64,000 nucleotides of DNA. It comes from Tetrahymena thermophila SB210 (taxonomy: Eukaryota; Ciliophora; Oligohymenophorea; Hymenostomatida; Tetrahymenidae). The first letter of the stretch is position 1, and every line of letters begins with the position of its first letter. Position numbers and translations under genes: made by a program. Of the stretch, positions 13,230-25,906 are shown piece after piece. Below the pieces are notes generated by a model, which worked only from the letters and a program-made list of their open reading frames with translations, searched no databases and was not told where the DNA came from. The stretch is from assembly GCF_000189635.1 (NCBI RefSeq), contig NW_002476433.1:496001-560000 (forward strand). Reading direction: 5' to 3'.

Positions 13230-13869
13230 ATGAACTCTTCAAATACAAACTAACTAAATTACAAAAAAACAAACCAAAGAATCTAAAGAGTTAATAATAT
13301 GCTATTTTGAGAATACCTCAAGAGGTTAGACTGTTAGATATATCTTAGATCTTGTAGGTTATCCCTATATTCAAGATCAGTACACTTCTTCATCTACTAA
13401 ATGAGGGGGGGGGGGGGGGGAGTCAGAGCTTGGATTAGATTTCCCAAATCTTCCTTACTTGATTCATGAAGAATTTTCGATATCTGAGTCTTAAAATATT
13501 GTGAATTATTTGATTGAATTAACAAACTAACAGTTCCTGTATGTTGAAGAAAAAGAAAAATACAGAGTAGTTAATATAAGATTTGTTTGTGATGATCTAT
13601 TTTCTAAAATTTATCAAAAGCTTCAAAGTAAAATTAAGAATGAAAGAAAGATCATGCTAAATTCTTGAGTTATTCCTAAAAATTAATAATTGCAAAAAGT
13701 TTTAGGAAGCAAGCCTTAATACTTTGAAAATTTAACTATTGCAGATTTTTATGTTTACACAACTTTAAAAAATTTTAGAATAAATTTTTAGAATACATAT
13801 TTGGAATTTGCTTCAACTTTTGATCCTTTTTTAAAAAGACTGGAAGAAATTCTTAATAAAAAGAATTAA
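13230..13869 (+). pseudogene. Type-b glutathione S-transferase pseudogene, unit 1
   Basis: Aligns along its whole length with the intact gene at 30047-30688 but cannot encode it. An extra base within the first seven codons shifts the frame. A conserved Trp codon has become TGA at 13402-13404, directly followed by a run of 16 G. A later Gln codon (TAA) has become TGA near 13665. The rest, including the VCDDLFS and IADFYVYT regions, is still recognisable. This is a decayed paralogue of the plus-strand GST lineage. Confidence 0.88.
13405..13420. repeat. G16 homopolymer
   Basis: Sixteen consecutive G in a region where G is rare. The intact paralogue at 30047 has GGG followed by 11 A at this place. 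It could be a real insertion or expansion, or a sequencing/assembly artefact. Confidence 0.9.
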
Positions 13870-14162
13870 TTTAAAAAACTTTTTATTATTAAAATTATTG
13901 TATTTGTTTTAAATAAAATATTTAAATGTTTAATCATAATTAAAAATAAATAATTTTGCAATCTTTTATATAAAGGATAATGAGAATGCCAACTTAGTAG
14001 AATATTAACCCATTTGGACAAATTACACATATTTTAAAAAATTTTTTAAAAAGCTAAAATTTAATAAATTTATTAAAAAATTAAATGTATTAATAATATT
14101 ATAAATAAAAATCTATTATAAATATTTTAATGCTTTAAAAAAAATTATTAAAAAGTAAAGGC

Positions 14163-14660
14163 ATTTAGTTCTACCAACTTAATTAAAAGAAAATTGTGTT
14201 CTGTTTGAGGTTATTAGAATATGGAGTTTTTGATTGTTAAATCTAAAGCAATAGAATTTTATGCATTCTGATGGGAGTTAATTAAAACAGGCAAAGCTTA
14301 TGAAGCAGATTAGCTTTCATGGTAGATATTATTCTAATAACACATATCTAAATATGCATTTTCCATTATTTAGTTTCTTTTTTTTAACTAACTATCTTAA
14401 TCTACAATGAGAGTAGACTCCTAATAGTTCATAATTTCATCAATAATATTTATTGATTCTTTGTTATTTGAAAATTAATTAGTTTGATATTGTTCTTCAC
14501 TTATATTAATCTTTCTAATATCTGAATTAATAGTTTATTGCTATAGTTACTAGAAGCCTGATGCACGGAGAGTTGTCTCGCTAACAGCTAAGAAATCAGA
14601 ATTAGCCTAGCTGTAAGATCACTCCCTGATTTTACCCTGTTCGCGACCTTAAAAGGGAAG
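14163..14660 (-). CDS. Unrecognised protein, boundaries uncertain
   Basis: The minus-strand frame from about 14613 leftward is open, with convincing composition (Glu, Asp, Ser, Asn, Gln; short motifs such as ETTLRASGF and ENAYLDMCYQ). To join an upstream frame (ESEYFLILSSLLRSRTG) a 25-nt intron with GTAAAA and TTACAG ends at about 14614-14638 is needed, much shorter than the other introns here. The left end may be a splice donor at 14174. The plus strand also has an open, gene-like frame over 14500-14670, so strand is not certain. No family recognised. Confidence 0.35.
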
Positions 14661-14839
14661 AAAGAATTAAAAAGTATTCAGATTCTTTTTTACTATTTTC
14701 TTCATTCTAATAATTTTAGTTGACAAAAAATTTGTCAACATTTTTAGTAAAAATCAAAGTTTTCCATTTTCTTTTTAGTTGTTTTAAATAATAATTAAAT
14801 ATAATCATTTTCTTCTCATAAATATCATCATTTTAAAAA

Positions 14840-16638
14840 GAGTAAAAGATATTGATTGAAAACAATATTAATATATTGGAATAAAACACTTAATAAATTA
14901 TTAAAATTCAATAATAAGAATAAGAATATTTAGGATCAATATTTTTAACTCTTAATAATCAATTTATTGATTAATTAAAATACGCGCAAAATCAAATTAT
15001 AGGAGCGATCCTAAAATGGTAGGTTAAATAGAAAATTTTACTTAAAATATGAAAGCTACTGAATGTATTTATTTTTGTATGTTTTTAATTTGCTAAATAT
15101 TTTAATATTTTTACATTTAAAATAATAAAATTAGTAGTTTTTAATATTTTCATTGCTCGCTATAATTAAATTCAAAGAGTATTTTTTAAGAATTCAATTT
15201 TTAACTCTAAATCGCTTTTTTCATTTTACAAAACGATATTTTTAAAAGGCGCATAAGCTTGCTGTGTGTGCGCGCTAAATTATTTATGCCCGCTCTTCTG
15301 ATTTGTCAAGAATTAATTATTTTCCTTGCTTGTATAATTGTAAAAATAAAAGTATTTTATTAAAAGGATTTTAATAAAGAGAGAGATACATATTTTATAA
15401 ATTCTTTTTAATAATAAGAAACTCAAATAATTTTCGCGATTAATACAGGAATTAGTTATATTCAAGATCGCATGATAAACACATAATATGAAAGTATCAT
15501 TTTAAATATAAATAAAACTTTTAAATTGACTGCAGTCAGTCCGCTAAATCAATTGTTTAAGTTCATTTTACTTTCTTTATTTTACTCATCTTTTGAAAAT
15601 TAATTTTATAAAATTCTTTGCATATTTATTCAACATAAAAGAGGATTTTAATTAACAAAAGACAAAGTATAGTATTCAATATATGTTTGAAATCGAATAA
15701 TTTAATTAATTTAATAAGCTTATCAATTTTGATCAAAAATTTAAAAAATTTCCAGTTAGAAATGAAGAATTTTATAAATAGAAGGAAAGAAAAATTAAGC
15801 AGATATATGGTGCTTTTTCGTATATTCTAAAGATAAGTAAAATACAGAAGTTTCATCATGCTATTTGAAAACCAGACATTTTACGAAAATTAATACAATA
15901 AACTAACCCTAACTTGACTAACCATTAAAGATTGAAAAATAATATTCTAATATCCTTAACTTAGAAAATATACATCAAATTCCTGATTTGATAATGGAGA
16001 TATTTAATCGCTATCAAACAGAATTGTCATCGCGCGCTTTTTTACAAACAATTATTAATATGATCTCATCGAAGAAGAGTTTAAAGTTTTATAATCAGAA
16101 GCAAATTGTGCCAAAAATGTTCAAAATTTTGACTCATTTATTAATGTATCGAATGTTGAATTAAGAAAATTAAGATGAATTAGATGAAATTTAATTAACT
16201 ATGCATACAAAATATTAATATTGTAATTCCTTATTTATATCAAATAATAAAAAAACAGATAGAATGATTTTTGAAAAGAATGTTTTTGATGCTTATTTAA
16301 TAACCACTTAAATTTGTACTAAAGATGACATTTGTACTTACTAGAGTATATTACTTAATATATTTACAGTGATAGAATAATTTAATTTTAATTTTAAAAC
16401 TAAAAACTTTGATAAAATGATAACTCAATTTAATAAATATTGTTTGTTTGTTTGTTTTGATATTTATTTTAGTATTAAGAAATATTTAAAATAAATATAA
16501 ACAAGAAAGATACAATAGAATTATTTATATTTTATTTTTTTATAAAAGAAGATTAAGATTTTTTTTAATGGCTATTTTAATTTATAGATAGATAGTTATT
16601 TGGTTTTTAATTTTATCGATTTTTCTATATTTCCTTGA
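14840..16638 (+). CDS. Unrecognised multi-exon protein
   Basis: Several plus-strand stretches look coding: about 14840-15020 (coiled-coil-like, Gln-rich), about 15135-15488 (basic, with AVCARQIIYARSSDL) and about 15535-16638. In the last, an internal ATG lies at 15683 and a 56-nt GT-AG intron at about 15814-15869 restores the frame into NIHQIPDLIMEIFNRY, then a helical segment. The stop TGA is at 16636, only 26 nt from the convergent kinesin stop. The joints between the first three segments were not resolved, and the true start was not found. The last 80 codons are AT-rich and may include another intron. No known domain recognised. Confidence 0.4.
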
Positions 16639-16664
16639 CTATTTATTTATTTATTGATTTTTAT

Positions 16665-19600
16665 TCATTATTATTTTGATTAAAGACTAATTTCAGGTAT
16701 ATTTACTAGAGGTTGCTGTGGTGGCCTTTTAGGTGTAAGGATTTAAATACTTTATATTGAAGAATTTCTAGATCTTTTTTTAATAGCATTTTCATAACAT
16801 TTACCTATCTGTAATTTGGCTTTTTCCATTTCTATAATTATATTTTCAAGCTCTTACACCTCTTAAGATGACCATTTACCTTTCATCTCTTATATTCTAT
16901 GTTAATAGAAATGTCATTTATATATTACTATAAAAAAAAAAGTTTACTTTTAAAGAGAAAATTCTAAAATATTGAAGAATATTTCTCTAAGTTAGTTGTA
17001 TTCTGCTTATCTCTTGGTAAGTTCTACTTTATTTAATTCTGTAACTTCATTTATAGTTTATTGCCAACTATCATTTTCTTCTTTTAATGTATTTCTTAAA
17101 GAAACCTCCATATTTTCTGTGAGTTTCTTCAAATCCTTCACATTCTTTCTCTCAACTAACAGAGACTTAAAATTAAAAAATACATCAAATTAAAATAAAT
17201 TTAAAATATTCATTATTAATTACGTGTTTGATAGATTCTACTTTTACTTACTCCATCTTCAATTCTTATTAGAGTATTATGATTTTGTTATTAAGTCTTT
17301 CTCTTTCGTTTTTAATAGATTCATCAGTTTCTTTTTAAGGTAAGCTAGTTGCATATGCCTCAAAAGAATCAAAGTCCATCATATTTATTTCTCTTATCCT
17401 TTTAAGTATAATATTTCTCTTTTTTAATTCATCAAGTGCATTTTAGTAAGTCAAAGGTATTATGTCTAATTCCATTTCTTTAAAACCTAAGTATTAATTA
17501 AAGATTAAAAAGTCGGATTTATTATAAATAATTTACTCTATTAAATATCTATCAGGTCTTTCTGAATTGTAGAGAAATTAGACAGCGAGTCTTTTGAAAA
17601 ATTACCAGATTTTACTTCGCTACCAAAATTACTTTTTTTATTATCAGTTTTAAGCAACTATTGTCTTTGAACATTTTAAGGTGTCAAAGGAATAATTATC
17701 TTGTTTTTATTTTATTTCTTGTTATCAATTAAACTTAATTCTCTGGGTCTTTGTTATGCATATTGCTGATACATATCAAATTCTAAGTCTTCTATTTTTA
17801 ATCTAAGCTCTTTGTGATTTTCAGTAACTTCTTCTAACACATTTTCAAGATGTTTAATTTATTTCCTTTAAATTTAAATCTGATCTGATTTTAACTTTGA
17901 TTTACCATACTCTATAATTTGTTTCCATTCGAGTGCATTAACTGTTCTTAGCAGATTTTAGTTAAGGATGTGAGAGCTTTTCAATTTATATTTTAAAAAT
18001 CAATAAATTTAATTAAAATTAATAAGAAATTTACTCAATTAATTATTTTTTTAGTGAAACAATGATGAAGTCATTAGAGACTGTTTCTGAAACTGAGGCC
18101 ATATCTAGCTTAGATGGCATAGCAAATATTTTTTTTAAGATTTCATTATTTTCATTCTGAAAAATCTTCGAATCTATATTACAGACAAAAGAGCTAGTAG
18201 AGTTACTGCTTAATCGAGGTTTTTTAGATAACTAAGGTGCATTTTTATTTGGATTGATTTAATTAAATGTAGCTTAATTACTAGCATTATTGTTATCGAT
18301 TTAGTCTACTTCGCTATCAATTAAGTAACTACTGCTTTCGACCTCCATACTTTTTTCAGCCATAAAATCATCATCACCTTCTAAATTAAATTTTTTCAGA
18401 TTTTCTTAAACGTCTTTATATCCTTTTTCTGCAGACTAATTAATTAATTATTTTTAAACAAAGCTATTTATTTATATTTAAAAATATGATTTTAAATTAC
18501 TTCAAAATTAAAGTTGATAGAATTTTTAAAGTAATCTGCCAGCACTATCTCTGAAAATGATAACTTTTCTTTCAAATAATCTTCAAATTTTATATCAACT
18601 ACAAGCTTTTTTTCTTGTAGGATAGAAGAAATTCTCTTTTCAGCTCCACAAACAGAGTCAACTAAATGCTAAATTTACTTTTAAAGTATTCCCAAAGAAA
18701 AATTTGAATAATCATTTTTTGAAAGCTATTTATTTAGCTATAACTTAATTTAATTTTTTTCTTGAGATATTTCATTTAATTTAACAGTCAAATTCAAATT
18801 TTCTTTTTTGAGTGCTTGATTCTCTTACTAAAGAGATTGTATCTGCTCATTTAAATCAGAATTAGTTTGCATTAATTGTTTTATATTTTCATCCTTCACC
18901 ATCATTTGTGCCTAGATAAAATTAAATAAATTTAACTTTATAAGCAAAAGAAAATGTTTTTTCAAATATTTTTTAATTAATTTCTTCAATTTTCAATTTA
19001 ATTTTTGACAATTTTGGAAAATTATTAGAAATAGTTTGTAGTAATTTATTTGAATTTTGTATCAATTGAAAATTTGAAATATTGTACATCTTTTTTAGAA
19101 GCTAAAAAAGTTGAAATTAGTTTATTGTCAATAACTCCTCCGTTAAGTTAAGGTAAATCTGTGTTTGAAACTGTGCTTATATCATCGATAGCACTCTATA
19201 AAGTGAGAAATTCATCAAGCTTATTTTCTATAAATTTAATTAAAAAACTAAATAAAATTTATATTAATTATTAAATTACTTATTTCATAAAGCTTAGGAT
19301 CTGAAGAAATGTTAGGAAGACTTGAAATTTTGTTTTGAGCATCGAAGAAAATATTCCTTACATTATTAAGCATGTATTTATAACTTTCAGTTTAAATTTT
19401 AAGAGTTTCTAATTCTTTTTAGAGATTTATTGGATTCACTTTTATGTTCATTTTGAAAGTGTTTTTTATTGTCTTAGCTCTAGTAGCGAATTTCAAACTA
19501 CTAATTGTGTCATCTTAAAAGCTTGAGTGCATTGAGCAAGTTACTATCAGAGAAGTCTTTTGAAATTAATTTAATAAATTTTATCTTAAGATAATAATAA

Positions 19601-21884
19601 AAAAATATTTAGTTAACCTTATAATTGCCTCCCAAAGATTCTTGAAGAATTCTTGTTAATTTTGAGTCTCTATATGGTATGTACTCATTTCCACTAGTAA
19701 GGGCATGAATTACCTTTCCTTTTTTGACATTAAATATTGTAGGTTAGATATTTTCTTAATATTAAATTACCTAAGCAGGATAAAGATAAGTTAATTTTTA
19801 TAGCTTCTTCTAGGGATTCACCTTGAGCACCACTTCTGCTAACCTTTTCAGCACCTGCTAAGTCAATCAAATTGATTTTACCAATTTTCTCATCCCCGTT
19901 AGAAAGTCTTTGCTAAATCTCAATCATAAAAATCGTATGACTTCTGGAAGAGTATTCGTTAAGTCTTGTTTCTCTAGTCCTTTTTGTATTATATCCTATG
20001 TTAATCAACTATATTAACTCATCTTAATTAGCAATACTCGTTTAAGTTAATCCCTAATTAAAAATAGATTAAAATGATTCAACTCTAATAAAATATAAAT
20101 AAATATAAAATACTTGAACATAAATACCCTTTTAAACATTTTCTTTTATTTTCAGCTCTTCTTTTCCTTCTTAAAATGAATCATATAAAATTTCTTTATA
20201 TATTTCAAGCATAGAACAATTAATTATAAATTCTGTTCCTTCTTCATCATTTTCAACCAAATCAAATATTTAATTACAAATTCTTGGGATTATTCCCTTC
20301 TAAACCTAATCTGTTATATTTCCAAACATAGTATGAGTTTTACCAGATCCAGTAACTCCATATGTAAAGATTGTTCCATTATATCCTAAAAAAACATCAA
20401 CTATCACCTCTTTTCCAACTTAAAAGTATATTGTTTCCTATTAATTATTTAATAAATGTTTTTGTTATATTTTCAAATAAAAAATATAAATTTTATTTAA
20501 AAAACTAAATTTAATTGAATAAATCAAGAATTATTATTTATTTCTAATATGATAAATTTTTATTTTAAATATATCATAAAATTCCTTTTCTTTATCTCAA
20601 ATAATTTTTGTAGATTTTGTTAAGGTTATGTATGAAGTTACTTTTAAAAATTACATTAGCTAATTTTAAATTTCATAATAAATTTTAATTCAAGTTTCTT
20701 TTATAAGTGAAAAACTCTTTATAATAAATTGCTTCTTTCATATTTGTAAAGAAAATAAAAATTTAAATAATATTTTGAAATTTGCAACTTTATATTAATT
20801 ACACAAGAAACCTAGAAAATATATTATTTTGTTTATTATGATTGAATTAGCTATATAATTTTAAATTTGTTTTTGATATAAATTAAATATTTTTATATTT
20901 TAAAAATTCAAAACATAATAAAAATAAATAAGTATTTTTACCTAAGTATCATTTGGAGTGAATATTTTATCAACGGTATAAACTTACTATTACTCGCCAA
21001 TTAAGGAAACTGAATAGTCATCAATAAAATTTATAATGTTTTAGCCAAGGCCCTGGTTATTTAATTCTAACTCCATGTTATTATTAGGACGAAAACGCAA
21101 AAAGGTTTTGATGTTTCCACTTGTGTCTGATGGCAGATTAACATAGCTCATATTTCTTTTATTTTTTCTACCAATTTTTAAAGGAGAATTTGGGATAGAC
21201 GAATTTTCTGATTATTAAGATTATTGCATAGCTAGTTTTACCATTTAAAATAAAGATTTGTTAGGAGAAAGTGATTTTTAAGGAGAATAAATCTCTGTAT
21301 GACGTTTATTATATAATTTGACTGAAGTTGAAGGCGAAATATCTTAAATACTTCTTTAGCTTGTTGAACTTTGCTTACTTTGTAATATTGGTGGACTTCT
21401 GTCTCTACCAGGACTCGTATTAAGCTGAGTATGTGATCTTTAGTTGCATCTTTTAACTTAGTTATTAATTAAAGACTCTTCAATATCAACAAAAAGCGTT
21501 GACGAAGATTGCTTACTAAATTATTTTTACTGTGGGAGTTAGAAAGCAATTAGACTTTCTTTTCTAAATTAAGATTTAAAGTTTGCAGTAGGTTGCTGGT
21601 TATTATCAGATTGTTTTCCAGCAGAGTTATTCAAAGAAGAGTTTAATTATGTACTTTATTAAGTTATTAGAGCTTGATAATTAGGGTTATTTAGCTAAGT
21701 TTATGATATTGAGTTATTTATTGATTAGGAATTAGTCAAAGTAGATAAATTAATGTTTGCATTCTTAATTCCCAAATGAGAAGAAGGGGCAGTATGTTTT
21801 CTAGATTCCTCGTAGTTCTAAATTTAAATAGATGGAATAATCTTTCCTTAATTTTAACTTAATTCTTATGAATTATTGTTTAAT
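16665..21884 (-). CDS. Kinesin motor protein, copy 2 (5' exon not found)
   Basis: Paralogue of the kinesin at 3558-8523 with the same exon-intron order. Motor motifs are intact: P-loop TGSGKTHT, switch I NEYSSRSH, switch II DLAGAE. Every exon that was checked is open. The C-terminus differs: the last exon diverges after the shared CYxNxIKK region and adds a Pro-rich tail ending in TGA at 16665. The second exon begins at 21884 behind a TTTCTTTTAG acceptor in the same phase as copy 1. However, the short ATG exon of copy 1 has no counterpart: no ATG exists on this strand for several hundred bases upstream. It may start at an internal Met inside exon 2, use a distant exon, or be undergoing loss. 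Clearly a kinesin; whether expressed in full is open. Confidence 0.8.
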
Positions 21885-22325
21885 CTAAAAGAAAAATAAA
21901 ATTGATAAATATTTTATTGAATTAATTAAAAATATTGTTTTTTAAAATTAAGTTGTATTTTTATGTTTAAAAAATTAAACTAATGAAGTTTTTATTGATT
22001 AAATTTAAAAAATAAAAATTTAACAACCGCGAAATAAGAAAGTGTATTTTTTTTATTAAAAGTAGAATTTTTTAAAGAATGTTTCTACTTATATTTTCTA
22101 CACTTTTAGAGCAATTAAATGATAAACTAGATTATTTTAAAAGGCAATTATTTAATAATTGGGCTGCTAAATTTATAAATTGAAATTGGTTGAAAGATTT
22201 TTATTATTTTAAAATTATTCTATTATTGATGAATTTGTTCCAATTTATTAAAAAAAAAATTCGCTTTTATTTATTTTTGAAAGAATTGATTGTGATTAAA
22301 AGTACTTAATAAATTTATTATCCTT
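21885..22325. other. Spacer between kinesin copy 2 and the Q/N-rich gene
   Basis: AT-rich. It is the equivalent of the copy-1 region holding the mini first exon, but lacks any ATG on the minus strand. No other feature seen. Confidence 0.5.
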
Positions 22326-23807
22326 TCATATCCATACAATTTTTATGGTTAAATATCGTTGATTTTATTTTTATTGTTTTTTTCTATTGTGTTTTTTAAT
22401 AATCAAAATAATTATTTACTGGCTACTTGCTCCTGTGTTTATTTGTACTGAGTAATTATTATTTATCTTTTAATTCTATGAATTGTTCCTTGATCCACTG
22501 TGGTTTTAATTAGAATAAGATTCTTTTCTTCTGAGACTAATAGTTGAAGGTTCTTTTTTTAAACTATATTCTTTAGAGATACTTCGTTGCTGTTTACCTA
22601 TAACACTATTCATTTAATCTTTAGAAGATGTGAAAAACGTTTTTGCATCTTAAACTTAATCTTCATTTTTTAGAGCATTAATATAATCATTTTGAAGAAA
22701 ATTGCTTATATTTGTTATAGAGCTTTGTCTACTTTAGCTGTTAGCAACATTCGGATTAGTATTTTATGCGTTTTGAGTATTTTGAGATTCTGTCAAAGTA
22801 GCTCCATTTATTTACATCAAATTAGGCTATTATACTTAAAGAGGAGATTGCTACAGATAGATTATCTATTGATTATTTTAATTCAAAGAAACATTTTTAT
22901 TGTTTTAATTTATCTAATTCTAATTTTGTTATTATTGCTACTAAAAGTTTTGCATAATTGGGTTTGTCTTGTTGATTATATTGCTGATTGATTGAGTGTT
23001 AACTGCTGTAGTGCTTGGAGTTAGATTAGGTTAAGGCATGTTATATGAGCTCTTTGAATAATAATTATTATTTAGTTAACCTAAAGACTTTTGTTGCTAC
23101 ATTTTATTAATTCCTATTGGTATTTATTACATTTCTTATCCTTTGGTTTGCTAATTATTGCTTATTCCTAAAACTCCTGCTAACTAATTATTATTCATAT
23201 TTTATGCTTTTTTTGATGTGTTATCGATGTTAAAGTTAAGAGTTGAACGAGGGATTTCTAATGTTTACCTTGAATTTTAAGCTATAGATGTGAATGGAAT
23301 AGTTTTTTTGACACTATTTATATTTATTTCTTCAATAGGAGAAAGCGCAGCTGATTCATGCTCTTTTAATTGTAAATTTTATGCTTGATTTATGTTAATG
23401 CTCAAATAAGCATTACTATCACTAGATGTTAATAAACTCTTATTGGATAAGGTCGATCCAATTATTCCTTTATTATTACTTTGAGTAGAAACAAGAGTTT
23501 AAGCATTTGGACTTATGTGAGATTAACTTGTACTTTGGCTAATGATGGATCTCAAATTAGTCATAGATGTATTCTATTTTATTGGCTTATTGTCAGAAAA
23601 ATTTTGACCCTTTTTAATAACTGGACTTTCAAATGCTTTGGATGGAGTAAGTAACTGCTTAAATTCCATTCCTATTTTAGGAGAACCTTCAAAATTTTTA
23701 TTTTCTAGCTATGAAGAGAAGTTTTTTCTGTGACCATGCTACTACCCTTGCTTGTGAATTGATGAAACAGAATTCTAACGAGCTTATTTAATTTACTGAT
23801 GACTCAT
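22326..23807 (-). CDS. Q/N-rich protein of unknown function, copy 2
   Basis: Continuous 493-residue ORF (ciliate code) from ATG at 23807 to TGA at 22326. It is paralogous to 8638-10515 over nearly its whole length: the same start region, the same islands around SLLTSSDSN, LSININQ and GVLGISNN, and a shared GA-x-QII segment near the C-terminus. Composition is dominated by Asn, Gln, Ser and Thr, so it is probably largely disordered. No domain recognised. It ends cleanly about 30 codons after similarity to copy 1 fades, which makes this copy the better guide to the real protein length. It lies upstream of kinesin copy 2 on the same strand, as in the first block. Co-transcription cannot be inferred in a ciliate. 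Confidence 0.65.
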
Positions 23808-25906
23808 TCTTTCTAAGTAATTGTTAATTAATTAATAAATTAATCAATCAATCAAATTTAATCTTTCTTTATTAGTACTATAATTTTATAAATAAAGGTT
23901 TTTAATTCATTCTTATTAATAATCTTATTTTTGCTAGTATGATCTCAATCTTTCATTAAAATAGAATAAACTTTATTTCATTTAGCAATCACATAAAACT
24001 AAAAGAATTAAAAAATTTTATTATATATATAATCTTTTAGTTAGTGGCTTGTTTTCCACCAACAACTCTCTGATCCAGTAACAATTAATAAAGGTTAACT
24101 TAACTCTTAGTGATCAAAAATTTTTCTTCAAAAATAATATTTAGCACACGAGTTTTAAAAGTCATTTTCCAAAATAGTTTCTAAAATACGAATTTGATTA
24201 ATTGTGAGTAAAGAAATAAATCCAATGAATGAATGAATGAATATTTGATTAATTAATTTCATGCTTTAAAAAAATAACTACTAACTTTACAGCGTAAAAA
24301 AACATTACAAAATTTTGATAATTTTGTTAATTATAGAAAGACTTTTATCTTCATTCATAATTCATTCATTAATTTATATATTTTTCTACCATTAATTTTT
24401 AAATAGCCATTTAAAAAAATCTAAATAATAATATTTTTTTTTACTAAAAATAAATTAATTACAAAATCCATCAAATTTATGATTAAAAAATATTTTAAAT
24501 TTCAAAAAAATTTCACTTTTTAATTAAAGTTTAAATTTTGATTAATTTTTTCTATTTAAATAATCATAATCTTTAATAATAGAATTAATTAAATATTGAT
24601 GCCAGTTTTTTACCAACAAATAAATATGTTTTATTTATTTTTACATATATCTCTAAAAATATTTAATTTTGTTAATGCTTTTTAATAAATAATATAAAAA
24701 AATATCTAATAAAATATTAAAAATTAAGCAGCAATTTATATAAACAAAGTATTTAATTAATATCAAATTGCTTGACTTGACTAAATCTGAAGATATATAT
24801 TATTCCAAACTAACAAGAAAGGAAATAAAAAAACAATAATTTTAAATAAATTATTTGAGAATTTAAAAGTTTTTCATCATTCAAACATGTAATTGTAGAG
24901 CTAAAATTTTTTTAATTTATACAAAAATCTTAAAATAATTTTCAAAATATCATAAAATAAATAAATAAAATATGAAGATCCTCTATTTAGATTTTTCATA
25001 ATAATTTTTAAAAAACCTAATTAATTAATAATTTAATATAGATTGAAATAATACAGAAAAAATTAAAAGATTGCTAAATAAATTTGTTAGTTAAATAATT
25101 TGCTTGAGTATATTAATCTAATTACTTGCAAGATGAATCTTAAGTAAAATAAGATTTTAAAAAAATTTTTTAATGCTTTTAATAAAAAGTGAAATTATAT
25201 TTAATATCAAAACAATAATAAGCGATAAATAATCAGATTAAATGAATTTATAAATTTAAATAAAAAAATCTTAAAGAATTAAAATTTGAGTTTATGTAAA
25301 ATTATTTTAATTATATTATTGAAAATAGAAATTCCAGTTTCTCTGCTTTATAAATTATGAGTTTCGATTGACTACTTTTTAAAAATATTACTAAATAATC
25401 TAAATCTTACATTTTATATACTGTAAATCTTTATATTTTAAGATTTTTTATAAAGGGCTGATTTTTTGAAAATTTTAAAAGATGAGAGTAAAATTTAGAA
25501 ATAAGTTATTTATTCTCGGACCCTCCTTATAGAAGAGTACCTATGGTATGTATTATACTAATAAATAATAAGATATTGCTAAAAAAATTTATTATTTAAT
25601 TCAAAAAATCAACCATAATCCACTAGATTCATTTAATATTTTTAAGTATATCTTTTCAGAGAATCATATGATTTATTTCAAATAATAAAAAGTAAATATC
25701 AAAACGACTTTTAAAACTTTAAAAAAAATAAACTTAAATTAACTATTTAGTATTATTGTATAAATGAGCGAAATACAAATTAAAATATGATTAGTTTTAA
25801 AAGTAGAGTTAATTATATTAGCTTAAAATTTATTATCCGACATCTTGATAAAATTTTAATATCTTACCTACTAAGTAATTGTTGTTCAAGAATAAATAAA
25901 TTATAA
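23808..25906. other. Intergenic, 2.1 kb, no gene seen
   Basis: Very AT-rich. Contains a short (AATG)n run near 24221-24241. A small GC-richer patch at 25515-25550 is the only irregularity. Frames open here are no longer than expected by chance with a single stop codon. It should hold the 3' region of the membrane-protein gene and the promoter of the Q/N-rich gene. Confidence 0.5.

Noticed and set aside
14550..14665. Structured RNA with pseudoknot-like pairings (ACAGCTA/TAGCTGT, AATCAG/CTGATT, GGAGAG-TCTC hairpin)
   Set aside because: The stretch is open and coding-like on at least one strand and no known RNA consensus fits; the pairings are short enough to arise by chance.
14719..14739. Short perfect palindrome GTTGACAAA-AAA-TTTGTCAAC as terminator or element end
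   Set aside because: Isolated, no partner copy found and no element between repeats; ciliate genes do not use hairpin terminators.
22692..22991. 99-codon plus-strand frame
   Set aside because: Antisense to the Q/N-rich protein, which is conserved between two copies on the minus strand.
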